A stretch of DNA of 64,000 bases from Saccharothrix obliqua (GCF_019375475.1 NZ_JAHXGQ010000005.1:434001-498000), one strand, 5' to 3'; counted from the stretch's first letter, positions 25,703 through 35,874 are shown. Program-made: numbers and translations. Notes: generated from the sequence alone by a model not told the origin.

Positions 25703-26331
25703 CCGATCTGCGAGGTTGGCAACTGCCCGAGCAGCACCTGCTGCCCGACGCGGTCGTCGCCTTCGTCGACGGCGAGCTGTCGTCGTCGGCCCACAGCCGG
25801 GCGTCCGCGCACCTGGCGCGCTGCCCGTTCTGCGCGGCCGAGGCGTACTCGCAGCAGCAGGCCAGGTCGGCGGTGCGCGCGGCGGAGACGCCCAGTGCCC
25901 CGGCGGGCCTGCTGGCGAGGCTCGGCGCCATCCCGCAGGAGGTCGACCTGCCCAGCGCACCGGACGGCCTGGCCGTGACCGACGACGGCAGGCTGGTCGC
26001 CGTGCAACGCCCGGACCGGGTCGCCTTCGGCACCGGTCCGGTCCTGGGCCAGAGCCGCCCCTTCGGCACCGGCAGCCGCTTCGGCAGCCGCGCCCGGCAG
26101 GGCGCCGGCGTCGTGGTGTCCGGCCTCATGCTGGGCGCCCTGGCCCTGGTCGTGCCGGGCGGCGAGGACCAGGCCCGGCAACCGGACCAGGGAGCGGCCC
26201 CACCCCCACCCCAGGTGGCCGGACCCAGGGTCGCGGGCAACACCGAACCGGCCAACCTGCTCCACCCCTCGGCGGACTCCACCCCCGCCCAGCCCAGGCC
26301 GGCAGCGACCAACGCCCTCTTCGCCCGCTAG
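25699..26331 (+). CDS. rseA: Anti-sigma factor RseA (zinc-binding)
   Basis: This is a 210-residue regulator that holds SigE inactive. The ZAS motif is present as HLARCPFC (HxxxCxxC, about residues 39-46) with an upstream helix ([20 protein letters not shown]). A single hydrophobic segment ([18 protein letters not shown], about residues 135-152) could anchor it in the membrane, followed by a Pro/Ala-rich outer tail. Its position directly behind sigE with an ATGA overlap agrees with the family. Confidence 0.9.
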   Translation: MTDLRGWQLPEQHLLPDAVVAFVDGELSSSAHSRASAHLARCPFCAAEAYSQQQARSAVRAAETPSAPAGLLARLGAIPQEVDLPSAPDGLAVTDDGRLVAVQRPDRVAFGTGPVLGQSRPFGTGSRFGSRARQGAGVVVSGLMLGALALVVPGGEDQARQPDQGAAPPPPQVAGPRVAGNTEPANLLHPSADSTPAQPRPAATNALFAR

Positions 26332-26361
26332 CGGCCCCCGGGCAGCCGACAGGACAGCCTC

Positions 26362-26425
26362 CGGCACCGCCCCCCGGCACCGCCCCCCCCGGCACCGCCC
26401 TCCCGGCACCGCCCTCCGCACCGCA
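26362..26425. repeat. Short tandem repeat upstream of htrA
   Basis: Units of 13-15 bases beginning CGGCACCGCC occur four times from 26362, with a fifth partial copy. They differ mainly in the length of the C run (up to eight C). The repeat lies in the 273-base gap between rseA and htrA. The rest of the gap contains no gene and should hold the htrA promoter. Confidence 0.85.
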
Positions 26426-26604
26426 CCCGCTCTCGTCAGCGCGCCTACCGCGGTCGCGGTCGCGTCCTGCGCCGGGACTCTGACGATGGCTTTACCGCTG
26501 AACGGGCACCATACGACCGCCAGGCGAGCCAAACTGATGTGCGCGGAATGCGTCATCGACGGTCCGGCCGGCGATGATCGGGCTACACCTACGTGCGGGG
26601 AGCG

Positions 26605-28155
<1,551 letters not shown>

Positions 28156-28200
28156 CGGCTACCCTGAACCCGGGCGGCAGTCGGCGGAGGTGACAGGCGA

Positions 28201-28620
28201 GTGTTCGAAAACATCGGCTGGGTTGAACTGCTTTTGATCATCGTCGCGGGCTTGTTCATCCTCGGCCCGGAACGCCTACCCTCGGCCGCCGCGTGGGTGG
28301 GCAAGACCATGCGCCAGGTCCGCGATTACGCGACCGGCGCCCGCGACCAGCTCAAGCAGGAGATGGGCCCGGAATTCGAGCAGCTCCGGAAACCCCTCGA
28401 GGACCTGCGAGAACTCCGCAACTTCGACCCCAAGCGGGCCATCACCAAGCACCTGTGGGACGACGCGCCGACAACGACCAACGGCCAGAGCAAGCCCAAC
28501 GGCTCCTCCGGACCGCACACGACGGCCCCGCAGCCCGGCCCGACCGGCGCCCGCGAACGGGAACGCGAACGCCCCTTGCAGCAAGGCGAACGCCCCCCGT
28601 ACGACCCGGACGCCACCTGA
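28201..28620 (+). CDS. tatB: Sec-independent translocase subunit TatB
   Basis: TatB is the receptor part of the twin-arginine export machine. The 139-residue protein shows the classical start [20 protein letters not shown] followed by GPERLP, with the conserved Glu in the membrane helix. An amphipathic helix ([23 protein letters not shown]) follows, then a disordered charged tail. The GTG start is 45 bases after htrA, so it is likely co-transcribed. The second copy of the dispersed element lies downstream, before convergent mrp. Confidence 0.93.
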   Translation: MFENIGWVELLLIIVAGLFILGPERLPSAAAWVGKTMRQVRDYATGARDQLKQEMGPEFEQLRKPLEDLRELRNFDPKRAITKHLWDDAPTTTNGQSKPNGSSGPHTTAPQPGPTGARERERERPLQQGERPPYDPDAT

Positions 28621-28725
28621 CAAAAGCCGGAACCAAAAACACCACACAAACCGGCAAAAACACCCAAGCGCACCGGCAATCACCCCGCGCGCGCTTCGCA
28701 CTACCGAACCAGCACAAACCCGCCC

Positions 28726-28915
28726 GCTGCGTGTCATCCCCGTATGGCCTGCGCGCCAGCGAACCGCGCTCGTTCCCAGGGCGCAAACACGCTCTTCGTT
28801 TGCGCCCTGGGAACGAGGGTGGTTGTCTTGACCAGGCCATACGGGGATGACACGCAGCCCTTGATGTCATCCTTGGCGGCCTGCCAAGCGGCGAGCGTCG
28901 CTTTTAATCCCGAGG
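28726..28915 (-). repeat. Dispersed structured element, copy 2 (reverse)
   Basis: This copy is 190 bp and the mirror orientation of copies 1 and 3. The outer arms are 28726-28751 and 28833-28858, identical to those of the other copies. The linkers are identical as well. The inner stem 28769-28788 with 28798-28817 has its own sequence and the loop differs by one base. The leader (28859-28915) matches that of copy 3 at 54 of 57 positions. It lies between convergent tatB and mrp. The adjacent stretch 28621-28725 contains no recognisable gene. Confidence 0.95.
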
Positions 28916-28963
28916 TATCCCCAGCGAGGGACGGCCTCCGCAACGGGCCGGGTCAGCGAGGGC

Positions 28964-30091
28964 TCAGCGCCCAGCCGGCGACACGTTCAACAGCCGCCCC
29001 GCCAACCCCCGGGACCGCACCGACATCTTCGCGGCCACCGAGGTCAGCACCTGCGCGGCAGGCGACTCCGGCTCGGCGAGGACGATCGGCGTCCCGGCGT
29101 CACCCTGCTCCCGCAGGCGCGGGTCCAGCGGCACCTGCCCCAGCAGCGGCACCTCGGCTCCCACGGCCTGCGTCAGCGACGAGGCCACCGCCTCACCGCC
29201 CCCGGACCCGAACACGTCCATCCGCGTCCCGTCCGGCAGCTCCAGCCACGACATGTTCTCGATCACACCGGCGATCCGCTGCCGCGTCTGCATGGCGATG
29301 GACCCGGCGCGCTCGGCGACCTCCGCCGCGGCCTGCTGCGGCGTCGTCACCACCAGGATCTCGGCGTTCGGCACGAGCTGCGCCACCGAGATCGCGACGT
29401 CGCCGGTGCCCGGCGGCAGGTCGAGCAGCAGCACGTCCAGGTCGCCCCAGAACACGTCGGCGAGGAACTGCTGCAACGCCCGGTGCAGCATCGGTCCGCG
29501 CCACACGACCGGGGTGTTGCCGGAGGTGAACATCCCGATCGAGATCAGCTTCACGCCGTGCGACTGCGGCGGCATGATCATCTTCTCGACCTGGGTGGGT
29601 CGGGCCTCGGTGCCCAGCATCCGCGGGATCGAGTGGCCGTAGATGTCGGCGTCGACCACGCCCACCGACAACCCGCGCGCCGCCATCGCGACCGCCAGGT
29701 TGACCGTGACGCTCGACTTGCCGACCCCGCCCTTCCCGGACGCGACGCAGTACACCCGCGTCAGCGAGCCCGGTTGGGCGAACGGGATGACCGGTTCCTC
29801 GACGCCGCCCCGCAGGGACTTCCGCAGCTCCGTGCGCTGGGCGTCGCTCATCACGTCCAGCGCCACGCGGACCGAGGTCACGCCGTCCAGCGCCTGCACG
29901 GCGGAGGTCACGTCCGCGGTGATCTTGTCGCGCATCGGGCAGCCCGCGACGGTCAGGTACACCCCGACGTCCACGACCCCGTCTTCGACCGACACGGACT
30001 TCACCATGCCGAGGTCCGTGATGGGTCGCCGGATCTCCGGGTCCTGCACGGCGGCTAGCGCCTTGTTCACGTCGTCAACGCTCGGGGTCAC
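28964..30091 (-). CDS. mrp: Mrp/ApbC-family iron-sulfur cluster carrier ATPase
   Basis: This is a 375-residue P-loop ATPase thought to carry or insert Fe-S clusters. The N-terminal MIP18 (DUF59) domain covers residues about 1-80. A deviant Walker A SGKGGVGKSSVTVNLA follows, then VDADIYGHSIPRMLG and DVLLLDLPPGTGD. The region after IENMSWLEL has no CxxC pair, as in the M. tuberculosis protein (Rv1229c), unlike many other Mrp proteins. The GTG has AAGG seven bases upstream. It is convergent with tatB and divergent from the MarR gene. Confidence 0.92.
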   Translation of the reverse strand: MTPSVDDVNKALAAVQDPEIRRPITDLGMVKSVSVEDGVVDVGVYLTVAGCPMRDKITADVTSAVQALDGVTSVRVALDVMSDAQRTELRKSLRGGVEEPVIPFAQPGSLTRVYCVASGKGGVGKSSVTVNLAVAMAARGLSVGVVDADIYGHSIPRMLGTEARPTQVEKMIMPPQSHGVKLISIGMFTSGNTPVVWRGPMLHRALQQFLADVFWGDLDVLLLDLPPGTGDVAISVAQLVPNAEILVVTTPQQAAAEVAERAGSIAMQTRQRIAGVIENMSWLELPDGTRMDVFGSGGGEAVASSLTQAVGAEVPLLGQVPLDPRLREQGDAGTPIVLAEPESPAAQVLTSVAAKMSVRSRGLAGRLLNVSPAGR

Positions 30092-30276
30092 GGGATCGCC
30101 TTCTTCGGGGGTGGGCCACCCATGCTACTTCCGGGGGGCTCGGGGTCAGGGTCGGGAGCACGAGGACGGAGAAGAGGAGCTGGGCCGGAGGGCGGGCGAG
30201 AGCTGCCAAGAGATCCCCGCACGCAACGTCGGACCTGCGCGCAGCCGGTTGCGTGCTTTCCGTAACATTGCTACCC

Positions 30277-30750
30277 GTGCCGGAAACCGGAAGTGCCCGG
30301 TTGCCCACCCGAGCGGAACTCGGGGTGTGGCGATCCTTCCTCCGGGCCCATGCGCGGCTCACCCGGATCATGGAAGCCGAACTGATCGCCGAGCAGCGAC
30401 TCTCGCTCGCGGCCTACGACGTCCTCGTGCAGCTCTCCGAGGCACCGCAGTACCGACTGCGGATGACGGAACTGGCGGACGCCGTCCTGCTGTCCCGCTC
30501 CGGCGTGACCCGGCTCGTCGACCGGCTGGAACGCGCCGGTCTCGTGCTGCGGGAACGCGCGGACGGCGACGGCCGGGGCGTGGTCGCCGTGCTGACCTCG
30601 TCGGGGCTGGAACGCCTGCGCACCGCGTCGGGCACACACCTCGCCGGGGTGGTGCGGCACTTCGCGGAGGTGTTCACGAACTCCGAGCTGGAGGCGTTCG
30701 GGCGGGCTTGCGAGCTGTTGGCTTCCTCTTCCCCCGAGGAGGTGCTGTAG
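30277..30750 (+). CDS. MarR-family transcriptional regulator
   Basis: This is a 157-residue winged-helix regulator with an N-terminal dimerisation helix and the core RLRMTELADAVLLSRSGVTRLVDRLERAGLVLRERADGDGRGVVAVLT (residues about 61-108). The GTG at 30277 follows TAACAT by eight bases (leaderless). A GTG at 30253 would add eight residues but lies before that box. The target genes are not evident; mrp is divergent with a 185-base gap. After its stop the sequence repeats a CCGCCGACC nonamer three to four times up to 30784. Confidence 0.9.
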   Translation: MPETGSARLPTRAELGVWRSFLRAHARLTRIMEAELIAEQRLSLAAYDVLVQLSEAPQYRLRMTELADAVLLSRSGVTRLVDRLERAGLVLRERADGDGRGVVAVLTSSGLERLRTASGTHLAGVVRHFAEVFTNSELEAFGRACELLASSSPEEVL

Positions 30751-30784
30751 CCGCCGACCCCGCCGACCCCGCCGACCCGCCGAC

Positions 30785-31294
30785 TCACGACGACACGTCG
30801 TCCCAACGCGCGTCGTCCTTCGCCGCCTTGCGCCGCTGCTCGCGGAACACCCGGTCCAACTCGCCGCGCAGGAAGTCCCGCGTGGCGACCTCGCCGAGCG
30901 CGATCCGCAGCGCGGCCAGCTCCCGCGCCAGGTACTCGGTGTCCGCCTTGGTCTGCGCGGCACGCGCCCGGTCCTCCTCCAGCGACACCCGGTCCCGGTC
31001 GTCCTGCCGGTTCTGGGCGAGCAGGATCAGCGGCGCGGCGTACGCGGCCTGCGTGGAGAACGCCAGGTTGAGCAGGATGAACGGGTACGGGTCCCACTGG
31101 AGCGACACCGCCGCCAGGTTCAGCGTGATCCACACGACCACGATGAGCGTCTGCCAGAACAGGAACTTCCCGGTGCCGAGGAACCGGGCCAGCCGCTCGG
31201 AGAAGCGCCCGAACGCCTCCGGGTCGAGCGAGAACCGGAACCGGCCGGGTGGGCGCGGCTGGTCGAGCCGGCGGCGCGGCAGCAGCTCAGGCAT
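30785..31294 (-). CDS. DUF1003 membrane protein
   Basis: This is a 169-residue protein with two membrane helices (FLFWQTLIVVVWITLNL and PFILLNLAFSTQAAYAAPLILLAQNRQ, about residues 44-92). A charged coiled-coil tail follows (DRVSLEEDRARAAQTKADTEYLARELAALR). This is the DUF1003 pattern, common in actinobacteria next to MgtE-like cytoplasmic proteins. Its start overlaps the end of that upstream gene by eight bases, so the two are one operon, as in M. tuberculosis. The function is unknown; a link to divalent cations is inferred only from the neighbour. Confidence 0.88.
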   Translation of the reverse strand: MPELLPRRRLDQPRPPGRFRFSLDPEAFGRFSERLARFLGTGKFLFWQTLIVVVWITLNLAAVSLQWDPYPFILLNLAFSTQAAYAAPLILLAQNRQDDRDRVSLEEDRARAAQTKADTEYLARELAALRIALGEVATRDFLRGELDRVFREQRRKAAKDDARWDDVSS

Positions 31295-32537
31295 GGGTCA
31301 GCCCCGTTTCCCGCCAGTTGTCCGGCAGCAGGTGGTCCAGCACGTCGTCCACGGTCACCGCGCCCAGCAGGTGGTCCGCCTCGTCCACCACGGGGCCGCA
31401 GACGAGGTTGTACGCGGCGAAGTACCTGGTCACGTCGCTGAGCGACGCGTCGGGCGACAGGGTCGCCAGGTCCGTGTCCAGCACGCCCGCCACCAGGTCG
31501 GACGGTGGTTCCCGCAGCAGTCGTTGGATGTGCACGCAGCCCAGGTACCTCCCGGTGGGGGTGGCGGTCGGCGCGCGGCACACGAACACCATGCTCGCCA
31601 GTGCGGGTGTCAGGTCCGGGTTGCGCACGTGCGCCAGTGCCTCCGCGACGGTGGCGTCCGGGGCGAGCACCACCGGCTCGGGCGTCATCAGGCCGCCCGC
31701 CGTGTCGAAGCTGTACTCCAGCAGCCGCCGCACCGGCGCCGACTCGGCGGGCTCCATCAGCTCCAGCAGCCGGTCCTTGTCGTCCTCGGGCAGCTCGGCG
31801 AGGAGGTCGGCGGCGTCGTCCGGGTCCATCGCCTCCAGCACGTCCGCGGCGCGCTCCTCGTCCAGGTGCGCCAGGAGGTCCTTCTGGTCGTCCTCCGCCA
31901 TCTCCTCGATCACGTCCGCCAGGCGCTCGTCGTCCAGGGCCTCGGCCACCTCGTACCGCCGCTTGACCGGGAGGCTGTGCAGGGCCAGCGCCACGTCCGC
32001 CGCCCGCATCGTCTCGAACACCGCGATCAGGTGCTGCGCGCCCTGCGGCTGGTTCGCCAGTTCGGTGACCGACAGGCCGGTCAGGTCCTCCCAGCGCACC
32101 ACCTTCACCGGGCCGCGCCTGCCCAGCCGCCCGGTGCGCTCGCGGACCGCGACGCGGGACATCCGCCAGTCCCGGGTGCGGGTCGGCTCCATGGCCGCGT
32201 CCACCAGGACGGCGCTCGCGCCTTCCGCGGTGCGCACCCGCGCGTCGAGCAGTTCGCCCACCACCAGGACCTCGTTGGTGCGCTGGTGGAAGTGGCGCAG
32301 GTTCACCGAGCCCGTGGCGAGGGTCACCGCGTTCGGTTCGATCGAGGTCACGCGGAGCATGGGCACGAAGATGCGGCGGCGGGTGGCCAGTTCCAGCACC
32401 AGGCCCAGCACGCGTGGCGGTTGTCGGTCCACGCGCAGGCCGACCACCAGGTCGCGGACCTTGCCGATGGATTCCCCGTCCGGCCCGAAGACGGGGAGTC
32501 CGGCGAGTTGAGCGGCGAAAACGCGGTTCACAACCAC
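31287..32537 (-). CDS. MgtE N-domain / CBS-pair cytoplasmic protein
   Basis: This is a 416-residue soluble protein built like the cytoplasmic part of the MgtE magnesium channel. A PRC-barrel-like start (LAGLPVFGPDGESIGKVRDLVVGL) comes first, then the MgtE N-domain superhelix (LPVKRRYEVAEALDDERLADVIEEMAEDDQ..., about residues 185-270), then two CBS domains (about 275-410). The membrane channel part is missing, so it is a regulator or sensor rather than a transporter. It corresponds to M. tuberculosis Rv1232c. The GTG at 32537 is preceded by TAGCCT and seven bases; a TTG at 32555 lies upstream of that box. Confidence 0.85.
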   Translation of the reverse strand: MVVNRVFAAQLAGLPVFGPDGESIGKVRDLVVGLRVDRQPPRVLGLVLELATRRRIFVPMLRVTSIEPNAVTLATGSVNLRHFHQRTNEVLVVGELLDARVRTAEGASAVLVDAAMEPTRTRDWRMSRVAVRERTGRLGRRGPVKVVRWEDLTGLSVTELANQPQGAQHLIAVFETMRAADVALALHSLPVKRRYEVAEALDDERLADVIEEMAEDDQKDLLAHLDEERAADVLEAMDPDDAADLLAELPEDDKDRLLELMEPAESAPVRRLLEYSFDTAGGLMTPEPVVLAPDATVAEALAHVRNPDLTPALASMVFVCRAPTATPTGRYLGCVHIQRLLREPPSDLVAGVLDTDLATLSPDASLSDVTRYFAAYNLVCGPVVDEADHLLGAVTVDDVLDHLLPDNWRETGLTHA

Positions 32538-32585
32538 GCTGAAGAGGCTAACCAAGGTCGGCTCGTGTTGCTCTGGGGAAACGAC

Positions 32586-32646
32586 GTCGGAGAAGGCGGG
32601 GTCGGGAGGAGGCGGGGTCGGAGAAGGCGGGGTCGGGAGGAGGCGA
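32586..32646. repeat. Short G-rich tandem repeat upstream of phzF
   Basis: Two alternating 15-16-base units, GTCGGAGAAGGCGGG and GTCGGGAGGAGGCGGG, are each present twice in a row. They form a 31-base period in the gap between the MgtE-like gene and the phzF-like gene. One strand is purine-rich throughout. No protein is encoded. Confidence 0.85.
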
Positions 32647-32698
32647 TGAGAGGCGAGGAGAAGCGGTGGGAGGCTTTGCTTCGAGCTACTGTCAACGC

Positions 32699-33532
32699 GT
32701 GCTCGACTACGACCTGCTGGACGTGTTCACCGACCAGCTGTTCACCGGGAACCCCCTGGCGGTGGTGCACGGCGCGGGCGACCTGCCCGACACCCGCCTC
32801 CAAGCGGTGGCGAACGAGTTCGGGCTGTCCGAGACGGCGTTCCCCCTGCCGCCGACCCACCCCGACGCCCACTACCGCCTGCGCATCTTCAGCCCGACCG
32901 GCGAACTCCCGTTCGCGGGCCTGCCGAGCATCGGCACGGCGTGGCTGCTCGCGTCCCGCGGCGTGATCCCCAGTGGCGTGGTCGTGCAGCAGACGGCGCG
33001 TGGCCTGCACGAGGTGACCACCACCCCGAACGGCGCGGAGCTGGCGGGCGACACCCCATCCGTCGGCGACTACCTCGACGCCGGACCGCCGGCGAACGCG
33101 CTGGGCCTGTTCCTGTCCGATGTGGATGGTCACGCCGGCGTCGCGGGCGCGGGGGTGGACTTCACGTTCCTCCCGGTGAAGGAGGACGCGGTGGCACGCG
33201 CCCACCCGCGGCAGGACCTGGCCGGGCACGTGCCGGGGCGGGGGTTGGTGCCGGTGCACTTCGCCGGCGGTGTCGCGCACGTGCGGATGTTCCGGGTGAG
33301 CGGGGGAGAGGACCCGGCCACCGGGTCGGCCGCGCTCGCGCTCGGAGTGTTCCTGGTGGACCGGGGGTTGCTCCCGCCGGAGGGCGAGCACCGGTTCTCG
33401 GTGCGGCAGGGTGTCGAGGTGGGTCGTCCGTCCACTCTGGAGTGCTCGGTGACGGCGGTCGGCGGGGTGGCGACGCACGTGCGGGTCTCGGGTGGGGTGG
33501 TTCCGGTCGCCGAGGGGAAGATGCGGGTCTGA
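32699..33532 (+). CDS. PhzF-family isomerase
   Basis: This is a 277-residue protein of the PhzF / diaminopimelate-epimerase fold. Typical signs are DVFTDQLFTGNPLAVV at the start with NEFGLSETAF (the catalytic Glu), RIFSPTGELPFAGLPSIGTAWLL, and the C-terminal domain motif MFRVSGGEDPATGSAALALG. Some members isomerise trans-2,3-dihydro-3-hydroxyanthranilate in phenazine synthesis, but most, including this orphan, have unknown substrates. The GTG is preceded by TACTGT and six bases. No phenazine genes are nearby. Confidence 0.88.
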   Translation: MLDYDLLDVFTDQLFTGNPLAVVHGAGDLPDTRLQAVANEFGLSETAFPLPPTHPDAHYRLRIFSPTGELPFAGLPSIGTAWLLASRGVIPSGVVVQQTARGLHEVTTTPNGAELAGDTPSVGDYLDAGPPANALGLFLSDVDGHAGVAGAGVDFTFLPVKEDAVARAHPRQDLAGHVPGRGLVPVHFAGGVAHVRMFRVSGGEDPATGSAALALGVFLVDRGLLPPEGEHRFSVRQGVEVGRPSTLECSVTAVGGVATHVRVSGGVVPVAEGKMRV

Positions 33533-33563
33533 TCAGATGCCGGAGATGCGGGTCTGATCAGAT
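33520..33563. repeat. Duplicated stop-codon palindrome between convergent genes
   Basis: The 19 bases GATGCGGGTCTGATCAGAT occur at 33520-33538 and again at 33545-33563. Each copy contains the palindrome TGATCA. The first provides the TGA stop of the phzF-like gene. The second provides, on the minus strand, the stop of the kinase gene. The two genes thus end 25 bases apart in identical sequence. Confidence 0.85.
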
Positions 33564-34415
33564 CCGGACCTGTGGCCGAAGCTCCGCCGACACCCATGCG
33601 CAGAACTCGGCGAGTTCTTCCTCCCCGCTGGAAAGGCCCCACAACCACGTGTCCACCGCCCGGTAGAACGTCCACGCGACCGCGCGCCCCGCGTCCAACT
33701 CGCCCACGTCGCACAACACCGAGATCCGGTCCCGCAGCCCGCGAACCCCGTCGATCTCACGGGCCCGGTTCCACAACAGCGGGATCAACGAGAACTCGCG
33801 GTCGCCGGACACCGGTTTCGGGTCGATCATCAACCACGGCTCCCGCTCCCCGCGCAGCACGTTCGCGTAGTGCAGGTCCTCGTTGACGAGCGTGGTGCCG
33901 GCGGTGGCCGCGAGCGCCTGCCCGACCTCCGTCGCGAGCCGCGTCAAGCGTTCCGGGACGGGGCCGCCCTCCGCCACCAGGTCGTCCACCTCGACGCGCC
34001 GGAACTCCGGCCCCGCGGGCGTCCGCAGCCGCCGCAACAACCCGCCGGCGACGGACAACGCCTCCTCCAGCGGCACGTCCAGCAGCGACCACCCGTGGTC
34101 CAACCGCTCCAGCAGCAGCGCGCCGTGCTCGTCGTCGTGGTCGAGCAGTCGCACCACGCCGCGGCCGTCCCACGCCCGCAGCGCCGCCGGCTCCTGCCGC
34201 GTCTCCTCGTCCAGCCAGGTCAGCTTGAGCACCGCCGGGTGGCCGTCGGCCTGCCGCACCGGGAGCACCACGGCCACGTAGCCGTGCATGAGCGCGCCGT
34301 CCGGGGTGAGGTTCCAGCGTGCGCAGAAGCGGGTGGCCAATGCGGGGAGCGTTGCTCGCCAGGCCAGTGCTGCTTCGCCGAGGTTCTCGGCGAATCCTGG
34401 GGGTACTTCGATCAT
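33558..34415 (-). CDS. APH(6)-like small-molecule kinase
   Basis: This is a 285-residue kinase-fold protein of the aminoglycoside phosphotransferase type, closest in pattern to the streptomycin 6-kinase group. It has VAVVLPVRQADGHPAVLKLTWLDEETRQEPAALRAWDGRGVVRLLDHD in the N-lobe, the catalytic loop NEDLHYANVLRG (about residues 171-182), and the metal motif MIDPKPVSGDREFSL. The ATG has GGAG five bases upstream. Whether it confers resistance or acts on a metabolite cannot be told from sequence. The next upstream gene on the same strand encodes a small unknown protein. Confidence 0.85.
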   Translation of the reverse strand: MIEVPPGFAENLGEAALAWRATLPALATRFCARWNLTPDGALMHGYVAVVLPVRQADGHPAVLKLTWLDEETRQEPAALRAWDGRGVVRLLDHDDEHGALLLERLDHGWSLLDVPLEEALSVAGGLLRRLRTPAGPEFRRVEVDDLVAEGGPVPERLTRLATEVGQALAATAGTTLVNEDLHYANVLRGEREPWLMIDPKPVSGDREFSLIPLLWNRAREIDGVRGLRDRISVLCDVGELDAGRAVAWTFYRAVDTWLWGLSSGEEELAEFCAWVSAELRPQVRI

Positions 34416-34462
34416 TTCTGCTCCGGGTTCAGCTTCGGGTCTGGGGCCGGGAAGCATCGGGG

Positions 34463-34801
34463 TCACGGAACTGGTTCCAACCGGTACACCGACTCCCACC
34501 GGGCCTCCCCGTTGAGCCGCGCCCCCCGAAGAGCCGCAGAAGTGTCCTCGTCGGGAACCACGAGCCGCGCGACGGCGGGAGCGGTCAACAGGTGCGAGTG
34601 GGTCGACGGCGACCGGACGGTGAGCGTGCACGCCACGCCGTCGGACAAGCCCGGCACCTCCTGCTCCCCGCCGCCGACCGCCACGAGCAGCGCGTCGTCC
34701 CGCCACAGCGCCCACACCAGCCGCGCCGGCCCACCACCCGCCGAAACCCACACGGCGGCGGCCTTCCGGAGCGCGTTGTCGAGCAGTCGTGTGATCTCCA
34801 C
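34463..34801 (-). CDS. Hypothetical protein, 112 residues
   Basis: The frame has typical codon use. It encodes a small alpha/beta protein with an N-terminal helix (VEITRLLDNALRKAAAVWVS) and alternating short strands (RLVWALWRDDALLVAVGGG, GVACTLTVRSPSTH). The start is uncertain; GTG 34801 is taken because it begins the conserved-looking helix. It lies 47 bases upstream of the kinase gene on the same strand. I do not recognise the family. Confidence 0.6.
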   Translation of the reverse strand: MEITRLLDNALRKAAAVWVSAGGGPARLVWALWRDDALLVAVGGGEQEVPGLSDGVACTLTVRSPSTHSHLLTAPAVARLVVPDEDTSAALRGARLNGEARWESVYRLEPVP

Positions 34802-34888
34802 CGGTTCAGCCTGCCACGCCCCTGTGAGCCGGGACTCACGGAATAGCGGCCGACCACCCGGCGTGCCACGCTGCCCGGAGCGGATTGT

Positions 34889-34909
34889 TACCGGTCGGTA
34901 CAAGGAGGT
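34889..34909 (+). promoter_or_regulatory. TetR-type operator and ribosome site of the lyase gene
   Basis: TACCG-GT-CGGTA (34889-34900) is a perfect dyad of the kind bound by TetR-family regulators of acyl-CoA genes. It ends two bases before AAGGAGGT (34902-34909), the strongest ribosome site in the window, which is placed five bases before the GTG at 34915. A bound repressor would block transcription or early elongation of the lyase / dehydrogenase operon. Confidence 0.5.
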
Positions 34910-34914
34910 ACCCA

Positions 34915-35874
34915 GTGGTCGACCAGCAGCGTCCCCGTCGCTCGTGCCTGGCCGTGCCCGGTTCCAGTCAGAAGATGATCGACAAGGCCCGCACGCTGCC
35001 CGCGGACCAGGTCTTCCTCGACCTGGAGGACGCCTGCGCCCCACTGGCCAAGCCCGGCGCGCGCAAGACCATCGTCGCCTCGCTCAACGAGGGCGGCTGG
35101 GGTGACCGGACCCGCGTGGTGCGCGTCAACGACTGGACCACCGAGTGGACCTACCGCGACGTCACCGAGGTCGTGGAGGGCGCGGGCGCGAACCTGGACT
35201 GCGTCATGCTGCCCAAGGTCCAGACCGCGGAGCAGGTGCACGCGCTGGACCTGCTGCTCACCCAGATCGAGAAGACCATGGGTTACGAGGTCGGCCGGAT
35301 CGGCATCGAGGCCCAGATCGAGAACGCCCTCGGCCTGACCAACGTCAACGCGATCGCCACCGCGTCCCCGCGCGTGGAGACCATCATCTTCGGGCCGGCC
35401 GACTTCATGGCGTCGATCAACATGAAGTCGCTGGTGGTCGGCGAGCAGCCGCCCGGCTACGACGTCGGCGACGCCTACCACTACATCCTGATGCAGATCC
35501 TGATGGCCGCCCGCGCCCACGGCAAGCAGGCCATCGACGGGCCGTACCTCCAGATCCGCGACGTGGAGGGGTTCCGGCGCGTGGCGGGCCGGTCGGCCGC
35601 GCTGGGCTTCGACGGCAAGTGGGTGCTGCACCCCGGCCAGATCGAGGCGGCGAACGAGGTGTACAGCCCGAAGCAGGAGGACTACGACCACGCCGAGAAC
35701 ATCCTCGACGCGTACGACTACTACACGTCCGAGGCGGGCGGGAAGCGCGGCGCGGTGATGCTCGGTGACGAGATGATCGACGAGGCGTCGCGGAAGATGG
35801 CGCTGGTGATCTCGTCCAAGGGGCGCGCGGCGGGGATGTCGCGGACAGACGTGTGGTCGCCTGCTTCTGAGTGA
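34915..35874 (+). CDS. HpcH/HpaI (CitE-like) CoA-ester lyase, malyl-CoA lyase type
   Basis: This is a 319-residue TIM-barrel enzyme that cleaves or forms a 3-hydroxy- or malyl-type CoA thioester. The motifs are RSCLAVPGSSQKMIDKA, DQVFLDLEDACAP (metal and CoA site), VNDW, MLPKVQT, IEAQIENALGL (metal-binding Glu), FGPADFMASI and GKWVLHPGQI. The length and the last motifs fit L-malyl/beta-methylmalyl-CoA lyases and the long CitE-like enzymes better than citrate lyase beta chains. The acyl-CoA dehydrogenase downstream suggests branched-chain acyl-CoA or leucine/itaconate-type catabolism. The exact substrate is open. Confidence 0.87.
   Translation: MVDQQRPRRSCLAVPGSSQKMIDKARTLPADQVFLDLEDACAPLAKPGARKTIVASLNEGGWGDRTRVVRVNDWTTEWTYRDVTEVVEGAGANLDCVMLPKVQTAEQVHALDLLLTQIEKTMGYEVGRIGIEAQIENALGLTNVNAIATASPRVETIIFGPADFMASINMKSLVVGEQPPGYDVGDAYHYILMQILMAARAHGKQAIDGPYLQIRDVEGFRRVAGRSAALGFDGKWVLHPGQIEAANEVYSPKQEDYDHAENILDAYDYYTSEAGGKRGAVMLGDEMIDEASRKMALVISSKGRAAGMSRTDVWSPASE

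Noticed and set aside
28726-28858. Insertion sequence or MITE with 26-bp terminal inverted repeats
   Set aside because: No transposase is present, the conserved leader lies outside the inverted repeats, and no target duplication is evident. A mobile origin stays possible but is not supported.
28744-28870. Apparent short protein MACAPANRARS... shared by repeat copies 1 and 2
   Set aside because: The same frame in copy 3 meets a TGA inside the variable stem, and the stem changes preserve base pairing rather than residues. The element is not a protein gene.
32699-33532. Phenazine biosynthesis locus
   Set aside because: Only a PhzF-family gene is present; none of the other phz genes is nearby.
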